Of a stretch of 64,000 bases of DNA, positions 24,495 to 34,219 are shown piece after piece. The stretch is taken from assembly GCF_023370775.1 (NCBI RefSeq), contig NZ_JAMCCQ010000006.1, positions 54,787 to 118,786 of the forward strand, in the 5' to 3' direction. Positions within the stretch are counted from its first letter, which is position 1. Every line of letters begins with the position of its first letter. A program made the translations under genes and the position numbers. Source of the DNA: Marivita sp. GX14005. Its GTDB lineage: Bacteria; Pseudomonadota; Alphaproteobacteria; Rhodobacterales; Rhodobacteraceae. The notes below the pieces were generated by a model. It saw only the letters and a list, made by a program, of their open reading frames with translations, searched no databases and was not told where the DNA came from.

Positions 24495-25832
24495 CTAATC
24501 ACCGTGGGCGTGGGCGGGGGCGGGGGCGACTTGCGGTGCCACCCATTGCGACAAGTAAACGCGCTCGAAGGCGAACACAGCGATCATCCCGACAGCGGCG
24601 TAGAGAACGATCATCGGGTCGCTTTGAAGCTTCATCACGGTGAAAGCTGCCAGTACTATCGCATCGAGCGCCAGGGCAGTCAAAAGCGCGATACCGAAGG
24701 CGCCGACGTCTGCTCGACGATAGCGGAACACGCCCCAATGTATGATCATGTCCATGACGAGGTAAAAGAAAGCACCGAGGGATGCGATCCGGCCTAAATC
24801 AAAGAGCACGGCCAACGTCGCGGCGATGACGACAGTATAGACCAGGGTGTGGCGTTGGATGGGACCTGGCATACCGAAGTGGCTGTGCGGGATCATTTCC
24901 ATGTCGGTCAGCATCGCCAGCATACGCGACACCGCGAAGACGCTGGCCAGAACGCCGGACGCCGTTGCGACAGCGGCCAGGATCACCGTGAGTATGAAGC
25001 CGGTTTGTCCAAGGGCGGGCTGCGCCGCTTGTGCCAGCGAATAGTCACGCGCTGAGATGATCTCCTCGATCGTGAGACTCGAACCGACCCCGTAGGCGAC
25101 CAACAGGTAGACGACGACGCAGATTCCGATAGAGAACATGATCGCTCGGCCAACATTGCGATTTGGTTCAGTGATCTCGGCTCCGCTGTTGGTGATCGTG
25201 GTGAATCCCTTGAACGCAAGGATGGCCAGCGCCGTAGAGGCGATGAACCCCGTGAGCCCGTAGGATTGTGAGGTCTCGGACGCCGCGGCGAACGCAAAAC
25301 CACTGGACCACAGGGCCGCGATGCCAAACAGAGCTATGCCTCCGATCTTGATCGCGGCCATGATCAACGAGAACAGCCCGACCGAGCGGTTTCCGGCCAT
25401 GTTCACCAAAAAGGCGAAAACGATCACGGCCACAGCCAGAGCGGGGACCAATGGGCCACCTTCGATATCGAAAGGGCGCAGGACATAGGTGGCGAAGGTT
25501 CGCGCGACGAGGCTTTCCGCGATCACCATGCTGAGCGCCATCAGCAGTGCGGCCCCGCCCGCGATGGCTCCGGGGCCATAGCATTTCTGCAGGATCATGG
25601 CGATGCCACCCGAGGACGGCCATTTGTTCGACATCCTGATGTAGCTGTAGGCGCTGAAGCTTGTGACGACCGCGCCGGCGATGAATGCAAGCGGGAAAAG
25701 CGGGCCGGCGAGCTGCGCGATTTGCCCCGTCAACGCAAAGATTCCAGCGCCGATCATCACGCCTGTCCCCATCGCAACGGCTCCGCCCAGACTGATGGAA
25801 TTTTCGCGGTACGTTTCTTTTTCGCTCTGCAT
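24495..25832 (-). CDS. APC-superfamily amino acid/polyamine permease
   Basis: Four hundred and forty-five residues, about 12 helices. Helix 1 has the APC substrate-binding loop GTGVMIGAGIFALTGQ. A short His-containing tail (APAPAHAHGD) ends it. Substrate unknown. It follows the copper ATPase by 48 bp on the same strand, so it may be co-expressed, but there is no metal motif. Confidence 0.82.
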   Translation of the reverse strand: MQSEKETYRENSISLGGAVAMGTGVMIGAGIFALTGQIAQLAGPLFPLAFIAGAVVTSFSAYSYIRMSNKWPSSGGIAMILQKCYGPGAIAGGAALLMALSMVIAESLVARTFATYVLRPFDIEGGPLVPALAVAVIVFAFLVNMAGNRSVGLFSLIMAAIKIGGIALFGIAALWSSGFAFAAASETSQSYGLTGFIASTALAILAFKGFTTITNSGAEITEPNRNVGRAIMFSIGICVVVYLLVAYGVGSSLTIEEIISARDYSLAQAAQPALGQTGFILTVILAAVATASGVLASVFAVSRMLAMLTDMEMIPHSHFGMPGPIQRHTLVYTVVIAATLAVLFDLGRIASLGAFFYLVMDMIIHWGVFRYRRADVGAFGIALLTALALDAIVLAAFTVMKLQSDPMIVLYAAVGMIAVFAFERVYLSQWVAPQVAPAPAHAHGD

Positions 25833-25880
25833 AAATGGCCCCCTTTTAATTTTGGTTCATCCGAACGCTGTTGCGCGCTT

Positions 25881-28226
25881 CTAGATACGAACGCCGCGAA
25901 GGCGCAGCGAATTGAGCACCACCGAGATTGACGACGCGCTCATGGCGAAGGCAGCAAACATCGGACTGATGAGGATGCCAAAGAAGGGAAACAGAACTCC
26001 CGCCGCGACCGGCACGCCGGAGGCGTTGTAGATCAGCGCGAAGAACAGGTTCTGGCGGATGTTGCGCATCGTGGCCCGGGCGAGCCGCCGCGCACGCACG
26101 ATACCATCAAGGTTGCCCTTGACCAGCGTGACGCCCGCGCTTTCGATGGCCACATCGGCGCCGGTGCCCATGGCGATGCCGACATCGGCCTGCGCGAGCG
26201 CGGGGGCGTCGTTGACGCCATCCCCGGCCATGGCGACCTTGTGGCCCGCCTCTTGCAACTCAAGGATGATCCGCGCCTTGTCCTCCGGCAGCACGTCGGC
26301 CCGGATCTCATCGATTCCGAGCCGCGTGCCGATGGCCTTGGCCGTGCGTTCGTTGTCGCCGGTCGCCATGATGACGCGGAACCCCAGTTCATGCAGATCC
26401 TCGATGGCTTCTGGCGTGGTCTCCTTCACTGGGTCGGCGACAGCAACTAGACCGGCGATCTCGCCATCCAGCACAACGAACATGACCGTCTCGCCTTCGT
26501 CGCGGCGGGCATTGGCCTTGGCGGTCAACGCGCCCGCCTCGAGCCCCAATTCGCGGATCATCGCCAAATTGCCGAGCGCGACCGCTTTGCCGTCAACGAC
26601 CCCCTTGACGCCCTTGCCAGTGACCGCCTCGAAGTCCCGTGCCTCGTCCATTTTGACATCTCGCTCCTCCGCACCCCTGACGATCGCTTCGGCCAAGGGG
26701 TGCTCCGATCCGCGCTCAAGCGATGCGGCGAGACGCAAGACCTCGGCTTCGTCGTGGCCGGGTTGCGGGAGTACGTCGACAAGCCGCGGCTTGCCTTCGG
26801 TCAACGTGCCGGTCTTGTCGACGATCAGGGTATCGACTTTCTCGAACCGCTCCAGCGCCTCGGCGTTCTTGATCAGCACCCCTGCCTGAGCGCCCCGTCC
26901 TGTCGCTGTCATGATCGACATCGGTGTCGCCAGGCCAAGCGCACAAGGACAGGCGATGATCAGAACCGCCACCGCCGAAATCAATGCGTAGGAAAGCGCA
27001 GGCGCGGGCCCCCAGATCGCCCAGGCGATGAAGGACAGGACCGCGATACCGATGACGGCCGGAACGAAATATCCCGCCACCTTGTCGGCGTATTTCTGGA
27101 TCGGGGCGCGCGAGCGCTGCGCGTTCGACACCATCTCGACAATTTGAGCCAGCATCGTGTCGGACCCGACACGCGTCGCCTCCATCACCAGACTGCCGGT
27201 GCCATTGATCGTCGCGCCGGTCAGCGGGTCGCCCTCGGTCTTCTCGACCGGCACGGGTTCACCGGAGATCATGCTTTCGTCGACCGAGGACCGGCCGTCC
27301 AGAACCACGCCATCGACCGGCACCTTGTCACCGGGCCGCACGCGCAGCCGGTCCCCGACTTGCACGTCCTCCAGCGGGATTTCCTCCTCGGATCCGTCGT
27401 CCCGGATGACCCGCGCGGTCTTTGCCGCCATGTCGAGAAGCGCGCGGATCGCCTTGCCGGTCCCCTCGCGGGCGCGTAGTTCCATCACCTGGCCGAGCAG
27501 CACCAGCGTCACGATCACCGCCGCCGCCTCGAAATAGACGCCGACATGGCCTTCGGAGTCTCGGAACCCATCAGGGAATATGTCCGGTGCGAGAACGGCA
27601 ACGACGCTGAAGAGCCAGGCGGCAAGAACGCCCATGCCGATCAGGGAGAACATGTTGAGGTTCAATGTGCGGAACGAAATCCATCCGCGTTCCAGAAACG
27701 GCCAGCCGCACCACAAGACCACTGGCGTTGCCAGGATCAATTCGATCCATTGTGTGGTGCTTTCGCCAAAAAAAGTCCGGACTGCGGGGAAACCGACGAA
27801 TGGCCCCATCGTGAGGACAAGGAGCGGGATCGTCAGGACTGTGCCGACCCAGAACCGCCGTGTGAAATCCACCAGTTCGGGATTTGGACCTTCATCGCCC
27901 GGCACACCGGATTCCAGTTCCAATCCCATACCACAGATCGGACACGCGCCCGGATCAGGCTGCCGCACCTGAGGGTGCATCGGGCAGGTGAAAATGGGAC
28001 CATCATGTCCTGTAGGAACCAGATCATATCGGCCATCGGCCGGCGTGGCACCCGCGTGGTGTTCGTGATGATCATGTGCTGAATGGACCTCGAGCTCCGA
28101 TTCCGGCACTAGGTGCATCCCGCATTTCGGACAATTGCCGGGCTCGTCCTGCCGCACCTCAGGGTGCATGGGGCAAACGAATACCGAAGAAGCTGCTGTG
28201 GTTTCAGAACTGTCGGGAGTGCTCAT
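25881..28226 (-). CDS. Copper-exporting P1B-type ATPase with HMBD domains
   Basis: Seven hundred and eighty-one residues from the ATG at 28226. In place of HMA domains it has two short heavy-metal-binding boxes ([11 protein letters not shown]...CPKCGMHL and [11 protein letters not shown]...CPICGMGL), separated by a His-rich linker (AHDHHEHH). CPC at about 425 ([12 protein letters not shown]), DKTGTLT near 470, [10 protein letters not shown] and a C-terminal helix with [14 protein letters not shown], all of the Cu+ type. It exports copper or silver. A CueR-like promoter precedes it. This is the SilP/CopF-like class, different from the copA at 37027. Confidence 0.93.
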   Translation of the reverse strand: MSTPDSSETTAASSVFVCPMHPEVRQDEPGNCPKCGMHLVPESELEVHSAHDHHEHHAGATPADGRYDLVPTGHDGPIFTCPMHPQVRQPDPGACPICGMGLELESGVPGDEGPNPELVDFTRRFWVGTVLTIPLLVLTMGPFVGFPAVRTFFGESTTQWIELILATPVVLWCGWPFLERGWISFRTLNLNMFSLIGMGVLAAWLFSVVAVLAPDIFPDGFRDSEGHVGVYFEAAAVIVTLVLLGQVMELRAREGTGKAIRALLDMAAKTARVIRDDGSEEEIPLEDVQVGDRLRVRPGDKVPVDGVVLDGRSSVDESMISGEPVPVEKTEGDPLTGATINGTGSLVMEATRVGSDTMLAQIVEMVSNAQRSRAPIQKYADKVAGYFVPAVIGIAVLSFIAWAIWGPAPALSYALISAVAVLIIACPCALGLATPMSIMTATGRGAQAGVLIKNAEALERFEKVDTLIVDKTGTLTEGKPRLVDVLPQPGHDEAEVLRLAASLERGSEHPLAEAIVRGAEERDVKMDEARDFEAVTGKGVKGVVDGKAVALGNLAMIRELGLEAGALTAKANARRDEGETVMFVVLDGEIAGLVAVADPVKETTPEAIEDLHELGFRVIMATGDNERTAKAIGTRLGIDEIRADVLPEDKARIILELQEAGHKVAMAGDGVNDAPALAQADVGIAMGTGADVAIESAGVTLVKGNLDGIVRARRLARATMRNIRQNLFFALIYNASGVPVAAGVLFPFFGILISPMFAAFAMSASSISVVLNSLRLRGVRI

Positions 28227-28255
28227 TTTGCGGTCCTTTCCGAGAATGCTTCTCT

Positions 28256-28286
28256 TGCCTAGGGCTTCCATCCGCGGGAGGGTCAA
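28256..28286 (-). promoter_or_regulatory. CueR-type promoter of the HMBD copper ATPase
   Basis: Minus strand: -35 TTGACC (28286-28281), operator CTCCCGCGGATGGAAGC, -10 TAGGCA (28261-28256), 19-bp spacer. Matches the copA promoter in plan and the TAGG-type -10 at 56420. Confidence 0.75.
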
Positions 28287-28304
28287 GAGAGATCAGTACG
28301 GCGA

Positions 28305-29225
28305 TTACATTGCGGCTCTGCGGGGTGGCGCTGTCCGGCCCCGTTCCCGCCGGGCGAACACGATCAACGCCAGCCCGACCAGCGCCATTGGCATGGAGAG
28401 CAACTGGCCCATGGTCAAACCCCACTCACCAAAATGAAGCGCATGGCCGATCGGGTTGTCCGCCGTCACAAATTGTTGGTCCGGTTGCCGGAACATCTCG
28501 ACGAAACTTCGGGCAAGACCATAGCCGGTCAGAAACACGCCAGCCAAGGCACCGGGCATTTTCAGCCAGCCCCGGCCCCAAGCGAGATAAATGAGCAGTA
28601 TTCCAAGAATGAGCCCCTCCAATACCGCCTCGTACAGCTGGGACGGGTGTCGGGCGCAGAGGCCGCTAACCCCTGGGCAGGCCTGCGCGACTTCGCCGGG
28701 AAAGATCACCGCCCAGGGAACGTCCGTTGGACGCCCCCACAACTCATTGTTGGTGAAGTTCGCCAGCCTTCCAAGAAACAAGCCTGGTGGTGTTGCCAAA
28801 GCCAGCAAGTCGCCAGTGCTGAGCAATGACGCGTTCTGTCTAAGGCAGAACAGCAAGGCCGCGATGACAACTCCCGCGAACCCCCCGTGGAAAGACATGC
28901 CGCCTTGCCAGACCATCAGAATTTCCAAGGGATTGGCGAGATAATATGCGGGCTGGTAGAACAGTACAAAGCCCAGGCGACCACCAGCAATCACGCCGAT
29001 GATGATCCACGTCAGAAGATCTTCGATCTGCGTTCGGTCAAGCGGCGGTCCAGCTGACGTCCAGAGCGCGGGACGGCTTATGGCACTCGAACAAATGCGC
29101 CAGCCAATCAGGATACCGAAGATATAGGCTAGCGCGTACCAGCGGAGTGCGAATGTGACCCCCCCGATGTCGAAGGAGAAGAGGTCGGTTCCAATATCCG
29201 GAAATGGCAATCCCGCTGGCAGCAC
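28305..29225 (-). CDS. lgt: Prolipoprotein diacylglyceryl transferase
   Basis: Three hundred and six residues, seven membrane helices. Lgt signature: [27 protein letters not shown] and the catalytic-region [20 protein letters not shown]. Then [13 protein letters not shown] and [11 protein letters not shown]. It adds diacylglycerol to the lipobox Cys, the first step before LspA and Lnt, which are also in this window. Normally chromosomal. Confidence 0.94.
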   Translation of the reverse strand: MLPAGLPFPDIGTDLFSFDIGGVTFALRWYALAYIFGILIGWRICSSAISRPALWTSAGPPLDRTQIEDLLTWIIIGVIAGGRLGFVLFYQPAYYLANPLEILMVWQGGMSFHGGFAGVVIAALLFCLRQNASLLSTGDLLALATPPGLFLGRLANFTNNELWGRPTDVPWAVIFPGEVAQACPGVSGLCARHPSQLYEAVLEGLILGILLIYLAWGRGWLKMPGALAGVFLTGYGLARSFVEMFRQPDQQFVTADNPIGHALHFGEWGLTMGQLLSMPMALVGLALIVFARRERGRTAPPRRAAM

Positions 29226-29330
29226 TGGGTGAGTTCCTTATCAGGAATTTACGTGGGGATTAGATGGCATTGATCGAGCACCGCTAAAGGCGCTCGATCT
29301 GCGACAGGGCATCCAACGCCCATCCCGCCA

Positions 29331-29717
29331 TCACGCGGTGTCGAGGGCGTCCCGAAGGAGATCGCGGACTTCGCCGGCGACCGCGTCCAGGTCTTGGTTC
29401 TGCACCGCCTGCATCGAAGCGACAGGATCGACCGCGCTGACCTCGGTGTCGCCGTCCAGTTGCCGCAGGATAACATTGCAGGGAAGCATCGCACCGATGC
29501 GAGGCTCGATCTCGATGGCTTTGTGCGCCATGCCCGGATTACAGGCCCCCAAGATGCGGTAAGGCGGCATGTCCGCATCAAGTTTCTTTTTCATCGTCGC
29601 TTTGACGTCAATCTCAGTCAGAACGCCGAAGCCCTTGTCTGCCAAAGCATCCCGAACACGCATCTCTGCGTCATCGATTTTGGTGTCTTTCAGGACGCGA
29701 TCATAGGTATAGGCCAT
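29331..29717 (-). CDS. DUF302 family protein
   Basis: One hundred and twenty-eight residues from the ATG at 29717 (AAGGAAAATTCCC before it). DUF302 hallmarks: LADKGFGVLTEIDVKATMKK, YRILGACNPGMAHKAIE, GAMLPCNVILRQ. No signal peptide. DUF302 proteins often lie beside copper and sulfur genes; the two conserved cysteines hint at metal or persulfide binding. Function not established. Confidence 0.85.
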   Translation of the reverse strand: MAYTYDRVLKDTKIDDAEMRVRDALADKGFGVLTEIDVKATMKKKLDADMPPYRILGACNPGMAHKAIEIEPRIGAMLPCNVILRQLDGDTEVSAVDPVASMQAVQNQDLDAVAGEVRDLLRDALDTA

Positions 29718-29826
29718 GGGAATTTTCCTTTCCGTGTCTCTATTTGTTGGCATACCGAGGCTAAACGGTTCAGGTCGCGGTTCGGTTCAATGTCCCGACC
29801 GCGAATGGTTTTGGGGTTGTGAGGAC

Positions 29827-29851
29827 GGGTGCCGGAAAAAAACCGGCACCC
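29827..29851. terminator. Perfect 9-bp hairpin after the EF-hand gene
   Basis: GGGTGCCGG and CCGGCACCC enclose a loop of seven A. It lies six bases past the EF-hand stop. No clear U-tract follows on the minus strand, so it may act as an RNA end stabiliser rather than a classical terminator. Confidence 0.5.
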
Positions 29852-29857
29852 ATTGGC

Positions 29858-30466
29858 TCAGTTGTCCTGCATCATGGAGCCGTTGCCCATGCCCTGACCG
29901 TTGCCAGGCCGCGCAGGCGCATCTGCCATATTCGACCGCATCATCTGCATCCGCTCCATCCTATCGGCAGGAGCGGCCATCTCTTCCGGCGTCACCGCGC
30001 CGTCGCCATCGGCATCGAGGTGTTGGAAGCGATCCACCATCATTTCGCGGATCATCGCGCTGTGGAGAGCTTCAAATTCAGTAATCGAGAGGTTTCCATC
30101 CCCGTCGCTGTCAAACTCGGAAAGCTTGGCCTCCAGCTGCGTGCGCATTTCTTCCGGCGTCGTTGTGCCGTCTCCATCAGTGTCGAACATTTGCATCATG
30201 CCGCCAGCCATGCCTGGGCTCATCATACCACTGCCCATGCCTGCGCCCATCATGCCTGCGCCCATCATGTTTCCGTGCATGCGCTTCATCATGTCCATCA
30301 TTCCGCCCATGTTCCCCATCATACCGGGACCACCGTTCTGCATCATGCCTGGTCCGCTCTGGGCGCCAAATTGTCCCCCACGCCCGTGGTTGGCGTCCGC
30401 GAATGCGGCACCGCCAAGGGCGGTTGCAGCCAGGGTCATTGCAGCGAGTAAAGTGTTGCGTTTCAT
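29858..30466 (-). CDS. Secreted EF-hand protein with Met/Gly-rich region
   Basis: Two hundred and two residues from the ATG at 30466; GAGGTG lies six bases upstream. Signal peptide ends AAFAD. Residues about 35-90 are a Met/Gly-rich low-complexity stretch (NMGGMMDMM, GAGMMGAGMGSGMM) that could bind Cu(I) through thioethers. Three EF-hand loops follow: DTDGDGTTTPEE, DSDGDGNLSITE, DADGDGAVTPEE. It is likely a periplasmic copper/calcium-binding protein. Met-rich copper proteins and EF-hand (CopC-neighbour) proteins are known separately; the combination is uncommon. Confidence 0.82.
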   Translation of the reverse strand: MKRNTLLAAMTLAATALGGAAFADANHGRGGQFGAQSGPGMMQNGGPGMMGNMGGMMDMMKRMHGNMMGAGMMGAGMGSGMMSPGMAGGMMQMFDTDGDGTTTPEEMRTQLEAKLSEFDSDGDGNLSITEFEALHSAMIREMMVDRFQHLDADGDGAVTPEEMAAPADRMERMQMMRSNMADAPARPGNGQGMGNGSMMQDN

Positions 30467-30576
30467 TTCGATCACCTCGTGTCAGTGTTGCGATACCCAG
30501 CATATGGGGGGCACCTGCAGATGCGGAATGCCACGCGAGCCGGTGTTTTGTATCGCGAGGTCACAAAGGCGGGGTC

Positions 30577-30593
30577 TGTTACAAATTGCGACA
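30577..30593 (+). promoter_or_regulatory. Weak match to the response-regulator direct repeat
   Basis: TGTTACA-aat-TGCGACA has the 10-bp period of the sites at 55130 and 55158 but poorer half-sites. It lies about 200 bp before the lipoprotein gene at 30792, farther than the others. Tentative. Confidence 0.25.
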
Positions 30594-30791
30594 AATCAAT
30601 TCGGGGCGAACGCTCCTCTTCATCTGAAACATGCGATATCCAGAAAAAAAGGTGTCGAGGATCCGTATACCAACCGAAACCGAACCCATGTTTCGGTAGA
30701 GGCGAAATCCGGAAGAGTTGATGTCGAGATTGCTAGAGGCCCTGAATATCCCGAAAATTCAATCATTCAACTCATGGCAGGAGGCTGCAAG

Positions 30792-31421
30792 GTGCGCTTT
30801 TCCAATCGCATTTTCTCAGTTCTAACCGTGGTGATTTTGGCGGGGTGCGGTGCAGGAAACGACATGCGCCCTGATGCTTCAGCCGAAGTCATCAGTAGTG
30901 CATCCTACCGTCACGACGGACCGGCCGCGCTGACGCTGTACACCATGATCAGCAACAGATCCGGGGCGGGTGCGCATAGCAGCGTCATGATCAATGGGTC
31001 GCAGCGCGTTATCTTCGATCCGGCAGGAACGGTCCGGCTGAGCGCGGTACCGGAACGGGGAGATGTGCTTTATGGCATTACTCCACAAGTGGCCGATTTT
31101 TACGCACGGGCTCATGCACGGGAGACCTACCACGTCGTCATACAAGAGATCGATGTGTCCCCCGAAGTCGCGGAGCAGGCCTTGCGGCTTGCAATTGCCA
31201 GCGGCCCAGCCGCTTCCGGTTTTTGTAGTGCCAGTACCTCCGCGGTACTCAGACAATTACCAGGATTTGAATCCATCGGACGCACATTTTTTCCAAAGCG
31301 CCTGATGGCGGATTTTGGCAAGTTGCCGGGCGTGCGAACCACAAAGCTGTTCGAGAACGATGAGGACGACAAATCCGTAGCGATCGCACAGTTCGAAAGT
31401 TCACTTGCGACACAGCCGTGA
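30792..31421 (+). CDS. Lipoprotein of unknown function
   Basis: Two hundred and nine residues from a GTG at 30792 with AGGAGG upstream; a much longer frame runs antisense through the EF-hand gene and is rejected. Lipobox VVILAGCG. The mature domain has conserved-looking features: YTMISNRSGAGAHSSVMING, VIFDPAGTVRL and FCSASTSAVLRQLPG, suggesting a papain-like or permuted peptidase arrangement (His before Cys), but I would not assert activity. Convergent with the L,D-transpeptidase. Confidence 0.65.
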   Translation: MRFSNRIFSVLTVVILAGCGAGNDMRPDASAEVISSASYRHDGPAALTLYTMISNRSGAGAHSSVMINGSQRVIFDPAGTVRLSAVPERGDVLYGITPQVADFYARAHARETYHVVIQEIDVSPEVAEQALRLAIASGPAASGFCSASTSAVLRQLPGFESIGRTFFPKRLMADFGKLPGVRTTKLFENDEDDKSVAIAQFESSLATQP

Positions 31422-31497
31422 GTGTTCGTCCAACAATTCATTGGAAGATGTCCCTGCACGACGCAGTCCTCGGCGTGTGAGCCAAAGATGCAATAGG

Positions 31498-32163
31498 TTA
31501 GCTTCGAGCGGTAACGCTGTCTTCGGCCGAGTAAAGAAACGCCGTCGATCCGACAGCGACATTCGGATAGAGATCATTGATGTGGGCCATCACCATGCGC
31601 ACGCATCCCGAACTGGCCCGGCCGCCAATGCTGCGAGGGCTCGGCGTTCCGTGAATTCGAAGGTACGTATCCCGATCTCCGACGAATAGATACAAAGCCC
31701 TGCTGCCCAAGGCATTGTTGGGGCCGGGCTCCATACCGTCGGCAAACCGCTCGTAAGCCTCCGGATCGCGTTCGATCATCGACTGCGTTGGCGTCCAGTG
31801 CGGCCATTCGACCTTTCGGCGGATCGTATAGGTGCCGGGTTCATAGAGATCGCCCTTGGCAATCGCCACCCCGTATCGCATCGCGGTGCCACCCTCCTCG
31901 ATATGGTACAGATAGCGCGCGATCGCATCGACGTGAATGTCACCCGGGCGCAAACCTTCATTCGCCAACACGCGTTGCGGCAGCAGCCTGGGATGCAGCC
32001 CCCATGGGTTGGTTGTTGCCGGGTCATAGTTGGCGGGCGTGACCTGCGCATCCCAAGCTGCTTTTTCGGCTGTTGTCGGCCAGGTCTTTGCGAACGCGGG
32101 TGAACTCAGAGACGCTGAAAACAGCGAACCGGAGAGTGCAAGAAAGTGTCGTCTTGTAACCAT
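31498..32163 (-). CDS. L,D-transpeptidase (YkuD), Tat-type leader, copy 2
   Basis: Two hundred and twenty-one residues. Leader VTRRHFLALSGSLFSA with a twin-arginine motif. YkuD core RIHGTPSPRSIGGRASSGCVRM. It is a close paralogue of the copy at 22045-22710 and the same length, so one probably arose by duplication. It follows dsbB by 42 bp, both under the direct-repeat site at 32805. Confidence 0.9.
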   Translation of the reverse strand: MVTRRHFLALSGSLFSASLSSPAFAKTWPTTAEKAAWDAQVTPANYDPATTNPWGLHPRLLPQRVLANEGLRPGDIHVDAIARYLYHIEEGGTAMRYGVAIAKGDLYEPGTYTIRRKVEWPHWTPTQSMIERDPEAYERFADGMEPGPNNALGSRALYLFVGDRDTYLRIHGTPSPRSIGGRASSGCVRMVMAHINDLYPNVAVGSTAFLYSAEDSVTARS

Positions 32164-32205
32164 GAAACGAAGCCCTATGTTTGTTTACGATGAATGCGGG
32201 ACGAT

Positions 32206-32718
32206 TCAAGAAACGTCCGCGACCCCATGCCACCGAACCTTTTGATGTCTTGCGATCGCGACCAACCAGAGGCAAGCAAGGTCACCGCTCAGGATCGCGT
32301 TCCAACTCGCCATGGACAACGTCAGAAATTCCCAGACAACCTCATCGCACAGAACAAGAGTGGACGCATTTGAACTGGCAGAGGGCAGCAATTCCGATAC
32401 CGACATTTGGGAGACATCGAGGCCGGATCCCGTGCAAGAAGTCGGTCCCTCCCACCAGCCGCGCTCGACACCGGTATGAAACACTCCCAACGCGGATGTG
32501 CTGAGTGCCGACAGGGCACCGATTATCAGGATTGGCAAAATCGGCAGAGCAAAGAGCAACATAGCGCCCGTTCCAATGGCGATTGCGTGTGGGTAGCGTT
32601 GCCAGATGCACATTGCGCACGGCGCGTAGCCAAGAGCCTGGAAAACGAAGGCCCCTAACAGCAAGGCGGCTGATCCTGCCGCCGCAGTCATGCCGAGAGA
32701 TTTTGGTGTCAGGGTCAA
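32206..32718 (-). CDS. dsbB: DsbB-type disulfide bond protein
   Basis: One hundred and seventy residues, four helices. First pair APCAMCIWQRYPHA; second pair Cys in GPTSCTGSG and VLCDEVVWEF, followed by LTLSMASWNAI, typical of proteobacterial DsbB. It reoxidises DsbA with quinone; the likely partner is the DsbA at 39933. This is a different lineage from the small DsbB at 11212. Confidence 0.9.
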   Translation of the reverse strand: MTLTPKSLGMTAAAGSAALLLGAFVFQALGYAPCAMCIWQRYPHAIAIGTGAMLLFALPILPILIIGALSALSTSALGVFHTGVERGWWEGPTSCTGSGLDVSQMSVSELLPSASSNASTLVLCDEVVWEFLTLSMASWNAILSGDLACLWLVAIARHQKVRWHGVADVS

Positions 32719-32804
32719 TGAACGCTCCCGTTGGCAATCGATGGACCTGTTTCTCGCTTGTCAGGTTACGTAAACGGCAGAAGGGCTGTTATCATTCAGA
32801 GATT

Positions 32805-32821
32805 TGTAACGGTATGTATCC
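32805..32821 (-). promoter_or_regulatory. Response-regulator direct repeat before dsbB
   Basis: TGTAACG-gta-TGTATCC on the plus strand, period 10 bp, 87 bp from the dsbB start, the same orientation and similar distance as at 45578. OmpR-type regulators bind such tandem half-sites. Confidence 0.55.
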
Positions 32822-32831
32822 GTCGCGACCC

Positions 32832-34136
32832 TCAGCCGACTCTGATCCACGTTGCCATACCGTCGGCTTGATGGCTCAACATGTGGCAATGAAGCATCCA
32901 GGATCCCGGATTGTCCAGGACGACGAGAATATCCCGCGTCTCGCCGGTATCCAGATAGGTCGAGTCCCGGTATGGACCGGCTTCACCCGCCGCATCGAGT
33001 TCCCAGAAATGGTGGCCATGCAGATGCATGACGTGTGGAAATCCGGTTTCGTTGCGGATCGAAATGCGCGCGGTCGTCCCCTGCGCGACAGATAGGAAAG
33101 GGGTTCGAGGCAGGCCCGATACGTCATTGAGCGCCCACGTCCCTGTGCCGTTGTGGGACGCGCTTCCCGCACCTCCCTGAAGCACCAGCTCCGCGGTTTG
33201 GCCGGGGTCTTGCGGGGCGGGCATTCGGTTGGCGGGCAACGCGGTGATGGGCGCTTTCGCAGGCTCACGAGAGCCGGAAACAGCGATTTCGCCAAGGCTC
33301 AACGTCCGCTCTCCAAAGCTGTCGTCAAATCTAATAGGCCCGGTCGCATCACCAATCACATCGCATCTTTGCCCCGGAGCTAGGAGGATGGGTTCGAGTG
33401 TCTGTGGCTGCGCCAGGGGCATACCATCCAGTGCAACGATCTTGCCTGCCAGACCGTCCAGCCCGACACGGTAAACCCTGTCGATAGAGGGATTTATCAG
33501 GCGCAAGCGCAGGCGGTCGCCTTGTCTCACATTCTTGCTGGTTCCATTGGAAACAAGCGCCGTGACCGTATTGCCGATACGGCCCTCGGTCGCGAAATGA
33601 GCCGGGTTGAACCCTTCGTCGTACTGTCCGGACTGATCCAACAAGACATCGAAGAACTGAACAACGATGTCATGGTCGACAGCCGGCGCATTTTGCTCCT
33701 CGACGATGAAGGCGCCGAAAAGACCGCGGCTGACCTGATCGTAAGACAGGTAATGCGAGTGATACCAATACGTGCCGGCATCCGGGACGCCGAATTGATA
33801 ACGATACGGGTCGCCCGGAATGACCACATCCTGAGTGAGGACGTTGACACCATCCATCCGATTTGGAACCCGCAACCCATGCCAGTGAACGAGAGCGCCC
33901 TCCTCCAATCGGTTATCGAGGGTGATGCGGGCGGTTTGTCCTTGTCGCATTCTGACTTCTGGGCCCGGCAGACCACCGTTGAAGCCCAACATCGACACGT
34001 CGTACCCAGCAAGGTGCGCCTTGATCGATTGGGGCGCGAGGATCAACTCGTGTGTCGCTGCTGGCAAGCGGGTACCAGCCAGCGCAACGGTCATCCCGCC
34101 AAGGAAAGACCTCCGGCTCAAAGACAATTCCGTCAC
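32832..34136 (-). CDS. Multicopper oxidase (copy 1)
   Basis: Four hundred and thirty-four residues with a Tat-type leader (LSRRSFLGG). All copper-binding motifs are there: HWHG, YHSHY, HLHGHHF and HCHMLSHQADGM, giving one type-1 and a trinuclear centre. It probably oxidises Cu(I) to the less toxic Cu(II) in the periplasm. No Met-rich insert as in CueO. It follows an L,D-transpeptidase gene and precedes dsbB. Confidence 0.93.
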   Translation of the reverse strand: MTELSLSRRSFLGGMTVALAGTRLPAATHELILAPQSIKAHLAGYDVSMLGFNGGLPGPEVRMRQGQTARITLDNRLEEGALVHWHGLRVPNRMDGVNVLTQDVVIPGDPYRYQFGVPDAGTYWYHSHYLSYDQVSRGLFGAFIVEEQNAPAVDHDIVVQFFDVLLDQSGQYDEGFNPAHFATEGRIGNTVTALVSNGTSKNVRQGDRLRLRLINPSIDRVYRVGLDGLAGKIVALDGMPLAQPQTLEPILLAPGQRCDVIGDATGPIRFDDSFGERTLSLGEIAVSGSREPAKAPITALPANRMPAPQDPGQTAELVLQGGAGSASHNGTGTWALNDVSGLPRTPFLSVAQGTTARISIRNETGFPHVMHLHGHHFWELDAAGEAGPYRDSTYLDTGETRDILVVLDNPGSWMLHCHMLSHQADGMATWIRVG

Positions 34137-34219
34137 CTCATGAATGATAGACTGGCTTTCGCCAACTGCCGCACTTGTGCCATTTCCGGAAGAGGAACTT
34201 CAAGGCGACAGAACACTCC

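Noticed and set aside
24501..24530. G-run repeat (GGGC-type) that could form a quadruplex
   Set aside because: It encodes the Ala/Pro/His tail of the permease and lies at the gene end; no other sign of function.
30549..30555. Single TGTATCG near the EF-hand gene
   Set aside because: No partner half-site at 10-bp distance, so not counted as a response-regulator box.
29901..30790. Long plus-strand frame leading into the lipoprotein
   Set aside because: Antisense to the EF-hand gene; the proline/isoleucine pattern is the shadow of the Met/Gly repeats. The lipoprotein starts at 30792 with a good ribosome site.
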